Origin: Leucaena leucocephala
Taxonomy: Eukaryota; Streptophyta; Magnoliopsida; Fabales; Fabaceae
Direction: 5' to 3'
Assembly (NCBI GenBank): GCA_037074615.1
Contig: CM073520.1
Location: 33,351,527 to 33,415,526, forward strand
DNA: 64,000 nucleotides
Shown: piece after piece, positions 10,896 through 24,000 of the stretch
How the letters are laid out: every line of letters starts with the position of its first letter
Position numbering within the stretch: the stretch's first letter is position 1
Translations under genes and position numbers: made by a program
Notes under the pieces: generated by a model
What the model was told of the DNA's origin: nothing
Database searches by the model: none
What the model saw: the letters and a program-made list of their open reading frames with translations, nothing else

Positions 10896-12957
10896 TTCAT
10901 TGAAATTCCAATTCATGTTGTCATCTCTCCGTTTATGTAACTGTATTAGGTGACGAGGTTAGGTGGCGTACCGGTCAAGGTAGCACAGGCTTATGTAAAC
11001 TTTAGGACTAGATGTAATTGCACGGACCATTGTATTTCCATTGAAATAGTCAAGTTGAAAACGTTGAACATGGCGTGTATAACCTACGCATTTCCGATAT
11101 ATGCATGGCGTGACAATACTTTTACCTTTTTTGCTTTTCTTTTTTAAAATTAAATTGTTATTTTTAATTTAATATAGTATTTGATTTGTTAATTATCAGT
11201 AAAAATGATATTTATTTTGCATTTTATTCTCTTTAAAAATAAATATTTTTACATACTAATGGATTTTCGAAAGTTACCAGGGGAATCAAGGAAGAGGTTG
11301 GAGGGCAATACAAGTTGTGGATATCCACCTACGTGCCTTTATTCAGCTATCAAGCTTTCATAATTTTATTTTCATTTTTGCTCACTTTTAATCTTTTTAT
11401 GATTTGCTTATGCTTAACCTGTAGGAGGAGATTGGAAAACTTTTTTTTAAAAAAAAAAATATTGAAAAAGCCTCAAACAAACATGGCATTTAAGGTGGGA
11501 ATTATGTAAGAGAACCATTTCTTCATTCAAATGATGAGCCTCTTTTAAGGAGTATACACAATTCATAGTTTCACACATTGTATATCTACCATTTAATGTC
11601 TTAATACGAGTATATCAAATTCTTTAAGAAATCTCTAACTTCAACAAACGGTTGAGTCTTTCGTCTATCTTGATCAATCGAAAAGTTCCTAAAGGGATTG
11701 GATAAGCGAACATTTTGTTGAAACCACAGAACTTGCACATTTGAAGACCACACAAAAGGATAAGTAACTCTTACGAAATTGTAAAAGTGAAACCCAAATA
11801 TTTTCTCTCTCTAAAAACTCAGCAGCCATTTCCATTAGAGGTTCTAATCAAACCTCTGCATTGGGGATTTGAAAGCTCTGGAAGTAGAGAAATGCAAGTA
11901 TCATGGAGGAGCACTTTCTTTTCTTTTAATTTAGACCCCACAATCTGTTAATATATGATGATGAGGCAACTTAACTTAGAAGCTTCCTAAATATTCCTTG
12001 GCTGCCAAGTCAGATTAATTTGACACAAGTTGAGGTGGGTGTATTTAAACCTCCAATAGAATATGACAATATGTTATGCTTAACTGGGATGGATTTGATG
12101 AAGAGCAAGGAATGCCATGTTTGGATTGGGTATCATCTAAGTGGGAGACGTGTTTTCACTGGTAACTTGATACATGCTCTACACAATACACAAAGAAGTG
12201 CAAGAGTTGACCCTTCTAGAAGGCCTGACATCCAAATTCTACAAGTGGAGATTATATATATCCAATATTTATTTAAATCTCATCACGAATAATAAATATA
12301 GATTCAATTAAAAAATTTTAAAGAGTACTTCATGTATATTGTTGGATTATTAATTAACACATTATGTAATGCATTTTTTAATTTTTCTATATCTATTATT
12401 TAATATTACCGTTGGTTTTAATACGAGCCACAATTATATACTTTATAAGAAAATTGGTTAAAATTAATTTTTTGCACTAAATGTGCTCCAAAATGATTTT
12501 TTCCTCTTTAAATTTACCTTTATAATCAATGTTTCTCTCTCTCTTTGTTAAGTAATATAAGTAGGGGTTTTGAGAAAAATAAGAATTTAATGATGTGAAA
12601 ATTGCATATATTTTATATCCTAGAACTTAAAACAAATGGCATATTTAAAAAGTGGAGATAATAATAATGAGAATTAAAAACGAAGGGGTTCAAGTGTACC
12701 TGATCCAATTCCTGTGATACAAATCTAGGCCCATTAAAAGTAGAGCCTTCTTTTTATATAATATAGAATTATATAAATTTAATCATAAATACTCTGAATA
12801 TGTTAAATCTCTCAATTTATAGAATATATATCAAATATGTTAGATTTATAAAAGTCTTCTTTTGCAAAGGTATTCACAACCTAATTAACTTCTCTTTTTA
12901 AATTCTAAAAGAATCCCAAAAATTGATTGTGGCCTTCTCATTGTTTAATCTATAGCT

Positions 12958-13212
12958 ATTTTAGTTTAGCTCACAAAAAAGTTAGATATATGACCATTTG
13001 AAGTATGCTCGATCTCTAGAGAGTATTATTTTATTGTGATTCTAGTCACAACTCTTGGGAAATCATTCTAATTTTTAGGTACCCAAGTTTATGTCTAAAA
13101 ATAATTGATAGCTCACTTTGCCTAATATTAATATTATTTAAAAAGAAAAGAGACTTCATCCTACTATTCGTGGATGAGAAAAACCCCTTCTAAAAATATT
13201 TTATACAAAAAA
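12958..13212 (+). repeat. diverged copy of SINE family 1
   Basis: Same order of blocks as the better preserved copy at 41883-42151: ACCATTTGAAGTATG, a GATTCTAGTC box-B-like segment, TTTATGTCTAAAAATAATTG, ATATTAATATTA, GACTTCATCCTA and an A-rich end. Heavily drifted towards A/T. Confidence 0.65.
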
Positions 13213-14057
13213 CAACTCTAATTCTCCCTCCTCTATTGATCCTTTCTTACAAGAATTGTGCCGTTGCAAAGACATTTTCTTTTTACCAGAAAATGCAAAG
13301 ACATTTTTTTTATATATATATATTTTTAAAAGAGTTGTATTTATCTATAATTTAATGGTAAGATAAAATTTCTTTTACTTTTAAATAATACTAATATTAG
13401 ATAAAATAATCTATTTATTACTTTTAAATATAAACTTAAACACTTAAAATTTAAATTTTTAGAAATACAAGACTTGTTTCATAGTCTAAGGGTCACAATT
13501 TGTTTTTTCCTCTCGATAGTCCATTAATGGGCCTATATCATCTGACCAAATGAGATATAAGTTATAAACAGAAATTAAAATATAAGTTTAATGAAAAAAT
13601 TAATAATTTATAATATAATAAATTAATATTCAAATATCTATCTACAGTTAGTGTCTAAACATAGTACTTCAAATAAAATTATTTTTAATTAAAATATACA
13701 TATACTTAGAAAAAATACAAAATAAAATGATAAAATAAAGTTTATTTATTATCAATATTAAAATAAAAATTATAATATGCAATTTAATTTCATTGATTTT
13801 GATTTTATTTAGCTCTAAGTATATATTAAATGAGAACCATATCACTATCTATTATTAACGTTGCTGTTAGAAATTTCTAATACCTGTAAATGTGGAAACT
13901 ATAAGAATTTAGTAAAAATTAAAAAATTACAAACACTTAATTAAAAATTAAAAAATAATTTGTATGTTGATTTTTCCTTTTAAAATGTAAAACTTGAAAG
14001 GTTATTAAAACTTGAAAGGAACCAAAGTAACGGAGGCTATCTTAGTACCAACCCGAG

Positions 14058-14066
14058 TATATATGG
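14058..14066 (+). promoter_or_regulatory. TATA box of the taxilin gene
   Basis: TATATATGG stands alone in moderately GC-containing sequence. A start site about 30 bp downstream would open a roughly 110-nt 5' untranslated exon ending at a GTAACA donor near 14201, with its acceptor (ACATGTAG) at 15028, seven bases before the start codon. This 5' untranslated intron is inferred; only the signals are seen. Confidence 0.55.
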
Positions 14067-15034
14067 AGGGGAAGGATGCTCCTTTGAAAACTTCAGTCAG
14101 TCCTGAAGATAGCGCCTGCGACTGCTAGTGCATTAGCCAACTCAAGGTCCAGCGCCACAACCTCCGTGGGAGAAACTTAAGCAATTTCTTTAGTATCTTC
14201 CTGGTAACATCTCTAATTATTTTTTCTTTGTTTCTGTCTCTCTCTATATTCTTTGGATTTATCTTTGTCGCTCTGGTTCTGAATCACCCAGATCGCTTGA
14301 TGATGCCATTGATTGTTGTATAGTAGCTGCCACGTGTATGTGTTGGGATGTTTGCTATTTAGCTTGTCGGTTAACCGTTAATGATTTGTACCGATTTTTC
14401 CTTTGGTTTCTGAGTGGTGGGCAAGATTCATTTCATATTTTTTTAGGTGCATAGTTTTTACTGCTGAGCTTACTTTGCATTGAACTGACGTTGGATAGAA
14501 AAAGAACAGCGAGGGAGGGAAAGACCGGGGGGTGGGGCGGCGGCTTGAATTTTATTACATATAAATGCCGCCAAATACCTATTCCTACCGGTGAAAAGGA
14601 AGCTTCTTTGAAGCTCCATGAACAGAACACCAAAGGGATTCCAAAGATAATTACTTTCACCATTAGTCATTTAGAGTCGAACATTTAACTGAATATTAGT
14701 TTGGAAACACTTTCTGTTAAATTTTCTGGGCTTTATTTCCACCCTTACTGGAATGATGATATCACCTTGTGCTCTACTGGAAGAAATCTAAAGTTTAACA
14801 CATTTTTGAATCCCAGATTAAATTAGAAAACAACTCGGGTGTTTTGACAAGTATTCGTATTTGCTTATTGTAATAAAATAAGAAAGAAACACAGTGATGT
14901 AGGTAGAATTTCAGAAGCAGTCATACCTTTGGTTTGCATGTTTCCTTAACATCTTGTAAAGAAATTATAACGTTAGAAGTTACTTCCACTGTATTTAAGT
15001 AATTTGAAGAAAGGATGTTTGACATGTAGGTGAG

Positions 15035-18000
15035 ATGCAGAATCAGGATGCAAATCAGCTTCCTGGAGTGGATTCCTTGCCAGATGGGTTTGTTGATAGC
15101 ACCACAGAGCCTCTTGCTCCTCCAACTCCAAAACCTGAGCAAGAGAAGCTGATGAATAATTATAAGGAGAGTGATTCGTCAGATGTTGGCCATTCTAATG
15201 ACTCATCAAATGAGTTGGCCGTAAAAGAATGTCAGAACAGTCATGGTAAGGAAGACTAGTGAGCAACTCAGAACTCCTTTTATACCCTTATCTAAACTTT
15301 ATACTTTTGGTGCATCAGATTGTTCAGTTGAGGTTCCCTGTAGTAGCTTGATGCAGCAGACAGAAAATACACAGGTTACCCCTTCTGTGGGTGATTCTGA
15401 TTCTAAGGTTCCACTATCCAGTTGCAGTGAGGTGAAAGATCAACAAGGAGAACGCCAAAGTTCGGGAAGAAGTAAATATTGTTTGTCTTAACGCATGCTC
15501 ACTCTTTACATAGATGTTGTAACTACATGCTAATTGGGTTTACTCACCATGGAAGATGTTTGATTAAGATCTTGATCTTGAATCGAGAAATTTCTTTATG
15601 ATTTTTATATTAGATCATTCTTCATATAGTGCCAAGGATTCATCTATTGATGATTTGAAGTCTAATCCATGGTGGTAATGAATTGCTTCATCATTTTGTA
15701 ACATCTCCACCCAGCACTCTAGGTCATAAAGTATACATATTAGCAAAACTAGATTTTTCATATTTGTTGGGGAGAACCATGAGTGAAATTGGGATAGATT
15801 GCTTTTTGATTTTTCTTTTTTGTGAATAATGCAAATTATTGAAGCTTGACCATTGAACAATGCTAGCCCTTCGTTAGGGCTAAAGATATTCTGTATTCAA
15901 AGCGAAATGAATGGAACATGAGCTTGAATTATCAGTTGGTTAATTGTAACGACAATTCATTGACTAACATTTCTTATATTCCTTTGCACTGGTAGACCTT
16001 ATACCGCGCCATATATCTTCTAAATCTTTGGTATGTTTTTGTAAACTGAAACCATCTATTGATTTCCTTGTATGCTTGAGAAAATAGCAATTTTTTTTTT
16101 TGTGCTCTAATGAAATGAATCAGTTAGGCTTGCCAATGTCTACAAACCCATTTTAATATATGCTAGCAGATCTCCATGTTTTAGTTTTGAGTATTTATTC
16201 CTCTATCTGACAGTTTTTTTTTTCCGAGTCTGACATGGCTTTGTTGCCTTTATTGCTCATTGCTGTTCCAGCTGCTGGTGATTTTCTGGAAACAAAAGTT
16301 ATCCCTCTAAAAGATTCAGATTCATCAGAGGCTGCTGATTCTTCAAAAACCAAAAAGCTTGTTAGTGAACCAATTCTGTTGATTCCCACTCATTCACACA
16401 TTGACACATAAATGGCCAGCATATATTTTCTTTTTCCTATATCTTCTAAGTTATTGAATCCAACTTCCGTATGAATGACTTTTTGGATAAGGTTATTGAG
16501 TTATGTAAACATGTTTTGACCTTGTGATGTTTTACTATTGTTTCATGATTGTTGTTCTTTCTTGTTACTACCCATGATAATTATGTGCAGATAGCAGGGC
16601 GGGATTCAATTGTAATTTATTAATTTTTTCTTGTTAAAGCATCCAGGAGTGGTAGGCCATGTATATTGAGAATGGATGCTTTATGAAAAATTTAGTGGAA
16701 ATCTAAACTAAGTGAGCTCCTTGAACTTTCAAGAATCTAGTAGTGTATGACGAAATAATAGTGACAGTAGGTGTTGAGTAACTTTTGCTTTATTTGGTAG
16801 AGGAAAGGAGCTTTAACGGTGAAACCCTAGGGAGTTGATATTTTGTATCTGTCCAGCACCGAATGCAAAACTGGAGTTGATCTCTCCTTTTACCTCCCAA
16901 TATTGAATAACAACAATTTTTCAGGAAGCTGCTGAAACAAAGCGGAAGAGCACAAAGCGTCTGTTTAAGTCAGAAAAGGAGTTGTTACAGTTTACACTGA
17001 AGTATCAACAAGTATTGGCAGAAAGAGATGCAGGTATGTCAACGTGAACATTTTCAGCTTTTGATAATTATCTTTTGATCTTGAAAAAGGGTAAGATGAG
17101 GGGATGCGAATGGGTCTAGGTTTCATAGACAGAAGATATGTTGAAGTAAAACACCCACATCTGCTGACGAATGGGCCTTAGACCTGTATGATAGTTGATA
17201 AGATTCTGTGGAGAATGCTCCACGTAGTAATTTGTGCTATTTCAAGTTTGTAACCTGTCACTTTTGTTAAAAAAATTAATAATAATTATCTTTTGAAATG
17301 GTTGGGAAGTTTCTAATACAATTATCTGAGTTTTTAGTTTCTTCCATGATATCAGTTTTCATGAACAAGGTAGGGTTTTTTCCTGTATGGAGTACTGTAT
17401 TCATGGAGAAGAAGGTTCTGGTTAGACAACAGTATCTGACCTTGTTTATTTTGTTTACACTTATGTGCACATATATGCATACTTTTTGATTAATAATATA
17501 TCTGAAGATTTAGTTTTTGATAGAGCACAATGGAAACATTATGTAGTCAACCCCAACTAGTGGACAAGGTTGCTTGTTGTTTTTTACGTGCACATATGCT
17601 TAAATGGTATGAGTCCTTTGCAGATCAGATTATTATCATGCAAAAATAGAAAATGCTAACAAAGTAATCTAAACTAAATATTTTTGGATATCATGGAGGG
17701 ATATTACTGCGAAAACAGTTAATGTTATCTAAACGATTAGGGATTTAAAAACTGCAGCTTTGTGGTGAAGATACTTGCAGCAATGAGGTACTGCGGTTGT
17801 AGTTGACAACTTGATGTTATCTTTATTATAGGTGCTATAATGGGGACATAGTTTATTTGTTGCTTTTATATTTGCTTTCACTCTCTCGTATGCTAGTATT
17901 AATTCTTTTTGGACCCCCCCGGGGCGGGGGGCGGGGTAAGGGTATGTCTGTTTGGAAATAATCTGTATGACAAGATATGATCTGTAACTGTGTTGATGCT

Positions 18001-21000
18001 TTATTTTGTCCATTAACTTTTTGCCTTTTTATTTGTAGCCCTTGCTGTGCGAGATAAGCTTGAGTCACTGTGCAGGGAGCTACAGCGTCAAAATAAAATG
18101 CTCATGGTATGTCTCAATAGCACCAAAACCTTTTAAACTGATTGAATGGTTTTTCAGATGCAGTTCACTCAAACAGTAGTTTCCTTTCATATATTAAATT
18201 ATGTATTTATGTTCTGTTGATTAGACATGCAAAACTTGCTGGAAACTTGAACCCTCTAAATAAATCACCGTATGTATTTGCTTTTACAATTCAATTCTGC
18301 TTGGAACTATATAGCCCTGGTACATCATCCGTAATGCATCTTGTGTCTTCTATTTGTGGCACCTATGGCCTCTCTATGCCCCTCTTCAGTATCCTACTTA
18401 CTTGAGTCACTTTCCCTTTCCTGTCATACATTTGTTATCATATCTCCATCTTTTATGTGAGCAAACATGTTAAGTTGATTTTTACGTGGCAGACACTGTT
18501 TAAAAGATTTTCTTATCACCAACCTATATTGGGGGAAACTAATATCCCTATGCCAACATGATTTGTCAGTGAATTAAATGAAACCAGTATTACTTGTGTT
18601 CTCTGCATTCTCTCTTAGCTTCTTTGTTCTTCATTACAGAAGGAATGCAACTTATGTAGCCTTCTCACCTTGCTCCAAAGGGAAGAGTTGCTAGCTTTTC
18701 TTGATAAATTTAGCTGTCTTTGACTATTTCCAAACATCCTTATAGTTTTACGATATATTTCTTTATTCTCTTCACTAAATCCTTTTCAGTGCAACATCAA
18801 CGTGTCTAAGTTTATACTAGGCTTATTATGACATACTTGATGCATGGGTTTACAAATGTCCTTTAGTCCATCTAGGTTTTGTTATCAGCATATAATAGAG
18901 TCATGCTTAGAATCATGGGCTGACTTCAGAATTCTCATACGCTCAATGGCTGGTTTTGCATTCATTTTTATTAACGTATTGATACTTGAAACACCTGGTT
19001 TTGGGATCAACTAGAGATTTCTCATGGAGTGAGAAAAAATAGATTATAATTGATTAATTATTTATGATTATTATGAATTACTATTATGGTTAGAAATTTG
19101 AGATATTATAGAATTAATTAATGGGATTACTAATTAATTACTATCATGGGGTTTAAAATCTTTCAAAAATCAAAATGTTTTATGATTATCATGAATTACC
19201 ATTATAGTTAGAAATTTGAAATATTATAGAATCAATTAATGGAATCAATCAATTAATGGAATCACTAACTAATTACCATCATGCAACTAAAAATCTTTCA
19301 AAGATTAAAGTAGGATTACTGATTAGGATTATTGATGGCGGCTTATAGATAAATGAATTTAAAATATTGAGTCTGGTAGACTTAGGCCCATTTTTAACTA
19401 AAATGGGTATTACAATATTTTATGAGTATAGTTGATTATCTTTTAAGTTAGATGGTTGGCAGACTGTGTTGCTTGAAACTAGTTCCTCTTTCATGGAGCT
19501 GTGTCTCATCTCTCTCTCTCTCCCCCCCTACCTTTAGGGTTGTTTGGGGGCTGGGTTATTTTGACCCTACCAACGTCCAGCCCCATGAGCCCTTTAGACT
19601 ACAAATCACAGCTTGTGACCTAGTCCAACCTGGGATGACCTGATGCTCAAACGAGTTGGGCCAAAACAATACCAAGTCAGAGCTGGCCTGATATTAAAAA
19701 GATATGAAAAACCATAATGGCTGGCGTCATTTGGATGCAAAAAGAAATTATCAAAGGATAAAAGGAACAATATTATATTAATCTGCATCCTCCCTTTTAT
19801 TTTTTCATCTGTGCTCATCTGATGGGAACCGGCCAAAATGTTATTAATGCTTTTATTTGGAAAATATGATGGTAACAACTAAAAGTCATCATATGGAATG
19901 AATTTGAGTTTCCAATTACATCTCAATGTGATATTGTCTCTACTTTAGTACTTTTGTCTGTTCTCTTTCAAGATTATCTTGAAAAAGTTTTGTTACTTCC
20001 TGATTCATCTAACTTTAGGCTTTACACCATGGCTTTCTTATTGGAAAGACTTAGACTGTTTTGTTAATTTTCAGGAAGAATGCAAACGTGTGTCAACTGA
20101 GGGACAAAACCTGAGGTTGGACTTATCAGCCAAGTTCCAAGATGCAATCAAGGTTTGATCCTTGTGTCTTGTTTTTCTTCAGAGTCTGTGATATAGTCTC
20201 AAGTAACATGGATGTTGTATACTGAGCTTTCTATCTTCCAGTGTGGTATGCCAAATTTAATGCAATTTCTTTGTTTCTTTGTTTTGTTTTTTTGGTAGAC
20301 AATGCAATTGGCTTTTAGTAAAGATTTTCTATCACATCTTCTTTGGGAGAGGATTATTTTCATGCCCTCTCTGAGGGTCTCAGCTTTATTTGGGGAGGAT
20401 ATCCTATCCTTTGTTTTTTGTATTTTTCTGAGTGCAAGAGAAGGTTGTAGAACTTAAACATATTTTGTCTTTTATTCCATGCCTGTTTATAATTAATTAG
20501 AGAAGCAATCACCTTTGTACTGCCATCAATCAGTATCCTAATCACATAAATCAATCCCCTATAATGTTTACTCTGAACTTCCAGTAGTCATTGTAAGAAT
20601 TGAGTTTTATTCTCTCCCTATGTTTTGCTTTCTTACCTTAGTTTGACTTGCTCTTTTTTACAGGATGTGGGAATTAAGCTTGAAGAACAAAAGGATGAGT
20701 GCCTTTCTCAGCTAAAGGAGAATGAGATGTAAGACCTTGAATATTATGATTGGTTGTTGGTTAGGGAACGTGGGACTGCCCATCTTTTTCCATCAGTACC
20801 GCTACTTTATTTTTGCTTCAGCTTGCTATAATTTGAGATAGAATGGAATGTGTTTTAGCTACGGCATTCCTAGATAGGGATGATGATTTTCCCTGTTCAT
20901 AAAGCTGAATGGGGATCAGGGTTGAAAGATTTTTCTCATTTGTGGGGGTGGTTGTTAGGGGTAGATTTTTTGTCAGATACCGGTAGTCTACCTCTAGCTA

Positions 21001-24000
21001 GTCTTGCATTGCCCATTTGACTATTTTACTCTGTTATGTTATCATGATGCATGAGAACAATTTTGTACACTGATCACAAGAATTTTATGATGTATGCTTA
21101 TTCCACGTCTCTTCTGCAAGAACTGTCTTTAGACTTTATTTCATGCATCATTTTTTTTTCTTGGTCCACAACCCATGTGGTATGACGCAGAGCTGACAGA
21201 ATTGCAGCTCCTTTTCTGTTTCCTTTTTTCTTCTCTTCTGGTAATCATTGTATCTGTTTTTCTGTTCATAAGGATTCGTACCATAGGAGTGGCAAATGGC
21301 CAGGTGCCCCAAGTCACTGATTAATCCTTATTTATACCAACTCAAGTTGTTAGTCTGCTCCAGAACTGACAATTTGGTTAATTAAAATATTAACAAATAT
21401 ATTTTAAACTGATTTCTTCTTGGTATAATTAGGTGTATTACAAAATAGTTTTTACACTTCAATGAACTTTATCAAAACATCAAATAAAATATATTTTATT
21501 GTAAAATAAAATTGTATGAAAGATTTTGGTAGACACCGGTTAGCTATCCAGGAATCGAATAGAAACAGAAAGCACAATCTCTCCTAAATACCCTCTAAGC
21601 AAGGATCTCACCTAGAAAGAATTCAAGAGCCGAAGAGAATCTCTCAATATCTGAAATTATATTCAATACCATGATGTCCTCGTGTTAAGAATGCACCAGC
21701 ATATATAGAGAAGGGAGATACATGGGTAATAACCGAAATGCATAAATGGCTCCTACATTATCGGGACTAGCTACTTCCTAGGATTTCGTGGACCTTAACC
21801 AACAGTAATGGACCTATTCTTGAAATAACCGAATGAGAAAATATTAAATAACTGAATAATACATGCAGACTCAGTCAACAAACATAACTGCTGCCTTCTT
21901 GCGTCTCTGATATGTCTGAATAGGAGTAGTGTTTATATCATTACACCCCCCTTGAAAGACCGACTTGTCCTCAAGGCGAAATTCAGGATACTGCTGTCGT
22001 AAAAGGTCATAATCCTCCCAACTTGCTTCCTCAACCGGTCTAGATGTCCATTGAATTAGCAGTTCCAGGTGGCAGCCCTTCCAGCGATGTGACAGGACCT
22101 GGCTAGGATTTAAGAGTAACTCAAAGTCAGCTGACACGGGTAATTCTGCAGGAGGGTCGGTAGGAGGATGTCCTTGTGCAGGGCGCAGTAGGGAAACATG
22201 GAAAACTGGGTGGATTCGTGCTGATTCCGGGAGCTCTAACTCATAAGCAACAGAGCCAATCTTCCTCAAGATCTTATATGGTCCAAAGAATCGGGGAGAC
22301 AGTTTGGTGTACTTTCGATGAGCAAGGGAATGCTGCTTGAATGGTTGTAGGCGAAGGAAAACAGCATCACCAATGTTGAAGGTTTGCTCTCGTCGGTGTT
22401 GGTCTGCATAGGACTTCATCCGGTCTTGGGCTTTCTTTAGGTTGTCTCGGAGTAGGCGCAACATGTTATCTCGGGTTTCTAATTGATCAGCAAGTTCTGT
22501 AATGCGAGTCTCACCCCGTGTAAAAGGATGAAGCGCAGGAGGATCCCGGCCATAAACCACTTTGAAGGGTGTGGTGTTGGCAGATGTGTGAAAACTCGTG
22601 TTGAAGGAATATTCTGCCCAGTACAAGAATTTATTCCAAGATCGAGGTTGTTCATGAGCAAAGCATCGTAAGTATGTTTCAAGGCATCGATTGACAACCT
22701 CTGTTTGCCTATCAGTTTGGGGATGATAGGCAGTGCTCATCCTCAAACGTGTTTGGCTCAGCTTAAAAAGTTCCTGCCAAAAAGCACTTAGAAAAAGAGG
22801 GTCTCGGTCTGAAATGATGGAGCGAGGCATGCCATGTAGTCTAATGATCTTCTCACAAAAACGTGCAGCCACAGTTTTAGCAGTGTAAGGATGTGAAAGA
22901 GGGATGAAATGGCAATATTTACTTAGTCGGTCTACTACCACAAGGATAGTGTCGAAATTTCCAGATTTGGGTAAGCCAACTATGAAGTCAATAGATATAT
23001 CATCCCATATGTGTTCAGGGGCAGGTATGGGCTGCAACAACCCAGCTGGTGATAGAGTTTCATACTTCTTTGGCAAACAAAACACTGCTGCACCAGCTGT
23101 TTCACATCTGATTTCATACGAGGCCAATAAACAGTTGCTGCGAGGCGCTTGAGTGTCTTCAGAAATCCTCCATGACCACCTGACGGAGTGTTGTGAGCTT
23201 CTTCAAGTAACTTAGGTCGTAAGGGGGAACACTCAGGAATTACTAGTCGTCCCTTGAAGTAAAGTCGTTGTCCCGCTAGTATGTATCCCGGCCTAGACTG
23301 AGAATTTTCTTTTAATTCTGCAATAATTGAGGCTGTGAAGGGATCTTGGAGTAAAGCTTCCTCTAGTCCCAGGAAGTCCATCGGCAAGGGCACCACCAAA
23401 TGAAGGAAGTCAGCATGTTGGGCTCCCTGGGAAAGTGCATTAGCTCCCTTGTTTTCTTTTCCTGCTTTGTAGGCTATGGAGAAGTCGAAGGGGAGTAACT
23501 TCAGAAGGAGGCACTGCTGTGTGTTAGTGAGTGTCCGCTGTTCAAGGAGGTATTTAAGACTGGAATGGTCAGTCCGGACTGTGAAATGGCGACCCAACAA
23601 GTAATGACGCCATTTTTGCAGGGCTAATACCAGTGCTAGTAGCTCACGATCCTATGCCGACTCGTATCTGGTTGAGAAAGAGAACCCCTTGCTAAAAAAA
23701 GCAATAGGATGATCCTGCTACAATAAGATAGCACCCACCCCCTCCATAGAGGCGTCACATTCCACAGTAAATTTAGAGTTAAAGTCAGGAAGTCTGAGAA
23801 CAGGCGCAGAGATTAATACAGTTTTGAGCTGCTCAAAGGCCTTTTGTGCAACTGATGACCAACGAAAGGCATTCTTTTTGGTAAGAGCAGTAAGGGGACG
23901 AACGATCATACCATAACTTTTAACAAACCTTCTATAGTATCCGGTAAGTCCTAAGAAGCCTCGAAGCTCAGTAGCATTGGAAGGTACAGGCCACTCCCTT

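Larger units (their letters stand above)
10646..14057. other. intergenic spacer between GTE and taxilin
   Basis: Very AT-rich. It contains the LINE remnant at 10768-10895 and a diverged SINE copy near 12958-13212. A 90-codon open frame at 12020-12292 has no recognisable domain. The stretch 13320-13990 is nearly pure A/T with no structure I can assign. Confidence 0.6.

Noticed and set aside
12020..12292. 90-codon open frame in the GTE-taxilin spacer
   Set aside because: No recognisable domain, no splice or promoter context, and the surrounding DNA is AT-rich repeat-like sequence.
19500..19740. Possible inserted gene fragment in taxilin intron 5 with higher GC content
   Set aside because: No open frame with homology and no flanking repeat could be found, so it cannot be assigned.
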